This document shows, one piece after another, positions 62,597-64,000 of a stretch of DNA of 64,000 nt; position 1 is the first letter of the stretch; every line of letters starts with the position of its first letter. The notes below the pieces were generated by a model. That model made no database searches. It saw only the letters and a list, made by a program, of their open reading frames with translations, and was not told the origin of the DNA. The DNA lies in the NCBI GenBank assembly GCA_013122435.1, contig WYDT01000009.1, positions 186,001 to 250,000 of the forward strand, in the 5' to 3' direction. A program made the translations under genes and the position numbers. The DNA is from Chloroflexi bacterium AL-N1 (GTDB lineage Bacteria > Chloroflexota > Chloroflexia > Chloroflexales > Roseiflexaceae).

Positions 62597-64000
62597 ATGA
62601 CCACAAAGCAGATATTACATATTCAAGGGATGGATTGTGCTGGTTGTGCCCGTACGATAGAGACGGGGATTCGCCAACTTGATGGTGTACAGGCATGCAC
62701 ACTTAATTTCACATCCGAAAAGTTGCATGTAACTGGGACAGTCAAACGCGATGCGATGATTGAGCGTGTACGTGACCTGGGATTTGATGTGGCTGAAGAG
62801 GAGTCCGCATCGACGACTCCCGAGCAGACAGGCAATTTTCTCCAGTTTTTGTGGCGACGCCGGGCAACACAGATGGCGCTCCTCGGAGTTCTGCTTATTA
62901 TGCCCGGTCTGATCTTTGAAGAACTCCTTGGCAGGCATCACCCGCTTATCGATCTGGCTTCGGTTGGGGCCATGATTGCGGCGGGTATCCCGATTGTCCG
63001 TAGCGCGTGGCGTTCATTGACCGTCAATCGTGAAATCACCATCAATGCGCTGATGTCGATCGCAGCGGTTGGTGCTGTGATTATTGGGGCATACACAGAG
63101 GCAGGGATGGTCATGGTGTTGTTTGCGCTGGGTGAGGCACTCGAAGGCTATACATCAAGCCGTGCCCGTGACGCGCTCCGTAGCTTGATGCAGGTGGTGC
63201 CGAAAATGGCCATGCTGCTACGGAAACGTGAAGAGAGCAACAGCAATTTGATGGGAGTTATCCCGCTTCAGGTTCAGGCTGCCACGTCATGTGGAGATTC
63301 GTGCGGTTGTAGTGAGCAAACTGCTGCGACACCACAACAAGTCCATATCGATACACTTGAGGTTGGTGATGTTATCCTGGTCAAACCGGGCGAACGCATC
63401 CCGATGGATGGGCGAGTCCTCGCGGGTGCATCGTCGGTCAATCAGTCGCCCATTACAGGTGAGAGTCGCTTGATGGAGAAGGAAATCAACGACGATGTGT
63501 TTGCCAGCAGCATCAATGGTGAAGGCGTATTGGAACTCGAGGTTACGCATCGTGCTGCCGATAATACGATCAGTCGTGTAATCAAAATGGTTGAGGAGGC
63601 GCAGGAACAGCGTGCACCGACCCAGCGATTTATTGATCGCTTTGCACACTATTACACACCGGCGGTGGTGGTGCTGGCCATCCTGGTGGCCACGATACCA
63701 CCGCTCTTCTTTGGGCTGCCGTTCTGGAATCCCGGCCCAGATACGATCGGTTGGTTGTATCGTGCACTGGCCCTGCTGGTGGTAGCCTGCCCGTGTGCGC
63801 TGGTCATCAGTACACCAGTCAGCATCATCAGTGCGATCAGCAATGCAGCACGGAGTGGCGTATTGATCAAAGGCGGTGTCCATTTAGAGCAACTCAGTCG
63901 TATCAAAACTATGGCCTTTGACAAAACGGGCACGTTGACGGAAGGTAGACCATCGGTGGTGAGCACACAAACATTACGCTGCCCACAGCCCAATGTCATA
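62597..64000 (+). CDS. Heavy-metal P1B-type ATPase (3' end outside window)
   Basis: About 468 residues are visible and the frame runs off the end. Order: N-terminal HMA domain with GMDCAGCARTIETG, membrane helices, actuator domain with SVNQSPITGESRL, the metal-selective ACPCALVIS helix, and the phosphorylation motif AFDKTGTLTEGRPS. An insert between the membrane part and the actuator contains SCGDSCGCSEQ (about residues 234-245), possibly an extra metal-binding site. The CPC motif with a CxxC HMA domain suggests Zn, Cd, Pb (ZntA/CadA type) or Cu; Zn/Cd is favoured by the MerR-type promoter. GAGG upstream of ATG 62597. Confidence 0.92.
   Translation, partial: MTTKQILHIQGMDCAGCARTIETGIRQLDGVQACTLNFTSEKLHVTGTVKRDAMIERVRDLGFDVAEEESASTTPEQTGNFLQFLWRRRATQMALLGVLLIMPGLIFEELLGRHHPLIDLASVGAMIAAGIPIVRSAWRSLTVNREITINALMSIAAVGAVIIGAYTEAGMVMVLFALGEALEGYTSSRARDALRSLMQVVPKMAMLLRKREESNSNLMGVIPLQVQAATSCGDSCGCSEQTAATPQQVHIDTLEVGDVILVKPGERIPMDGRVLAGASSVNQSPITGESRLMEKEINDDVFASSINGEGVLELEVTHRAADNTISRVIKMVEEAQEQRAPTQRFIDRFAHYYTPAVVVLAILVATIPPLFFGLPFWNPGPDTIGWLYRALALLVVACPCALVISTPVSIISAISNAARSGVLIKGGVHLEQLSRIKTMAFDKTGTLTEGRPSVVSTQTLRCPQPNVI

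Noticed and set aside
61899..62702. Minus-strand 267-codon frame
   Set aside because: Antisense to the MerR and metal-ATPase genes and to the putative MerR-type promoter; no domain pattern.

Overview
The window looks like chromosome from a filamentous member of the Chloroflexota, most likely class Chloroflexia (Chloroflexus, Oscillochloris or Herpetosiphon type). This is inferred from moderate base composition, an atypical SUF operon, a CysM/JAMM/CysO-like/MoeZ sulfur-carrier pathway, tandem SLT and META-domain proteins, and abundant GT-C and O-antigen-ligase type membrane proteins. No rRNA and no phage is present. Genus cannot be fixed from the sequence alone.

Layout. 1-2650: the end of a lytic transglycosylase gene, a receiver-only protein and an ANTAR response regulator. 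3022-12358: a complete glycerol/dihydroxyacetone module. It starts with a DhaR-type regulator, followed by palindromic sites and a sigma70-like promoter, then glpF, dhaK, dhaL, glpK, dhaM, HPr and enzyme I, all on the plus strand. No sugar EII component accompanies the PTS proteins, so this PTS probably serves mainly the Dha kinase. 12566-16591: two GlgC-like proteins around a Uma2-family gene, then a NagD-type phosphatase; the second GlgC has lost key nucleotide-loop residues. 17062-20295: KDG kinase, KDPG aldolase and a ComEC-like channel.

20699-28459 (minus strand) is the most unusual part. A 56-residue precursor-like peptide is followed by two SagB-type flavin dehydrogenases, a ThiF/E1-like protein with an RRE-like N-terminus, a MATE exporter, a DUF885-type zinc peptidase and a Ser/Thr kinase. 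No YcaO or lanthipeptide dehydratase gene is present and the putative core has no cysteine, so this may be an unusual RiPP pathway. An orphan cas6 and a transposase scrap lie just beyond it.

31953-43402 (minus strand) is a sulfur and iron-sulfur supercluster: MoeZ-like E1-rhodanese, a sulfur carrier whose Gly-Gly is followed by a three-residue tail, a JAMM peptidase, CysM, SufU, a rhodanese, a Rieske protein, then sufB, a second sufU, sufS, sufD, sufC and sufR. The sufR promoter carries a palindrome over its -35 box. 43741-48320 holds a MocR regulator, a serine hydrolase, a PhzF protein and an Lrp regulator, followed by a tRNA-Gly.

48667-64000 is an accessory-looking part: polysaccharide and cell-envelope genes, a minimal nucleotidyltransferase fused to a broken NCHSYAW-type gene, a 38-bp tandem repeat, dispersed TGAGCTTGTCGAA-type repeats, a tyrosine recombinase, a site-2 protease, CcmA/CcmB-like proteins, a MerR regulator, and a heavy-metal P-type ATPase that runs off the window behind a MerR-type promoter with a 20-bp spacer.
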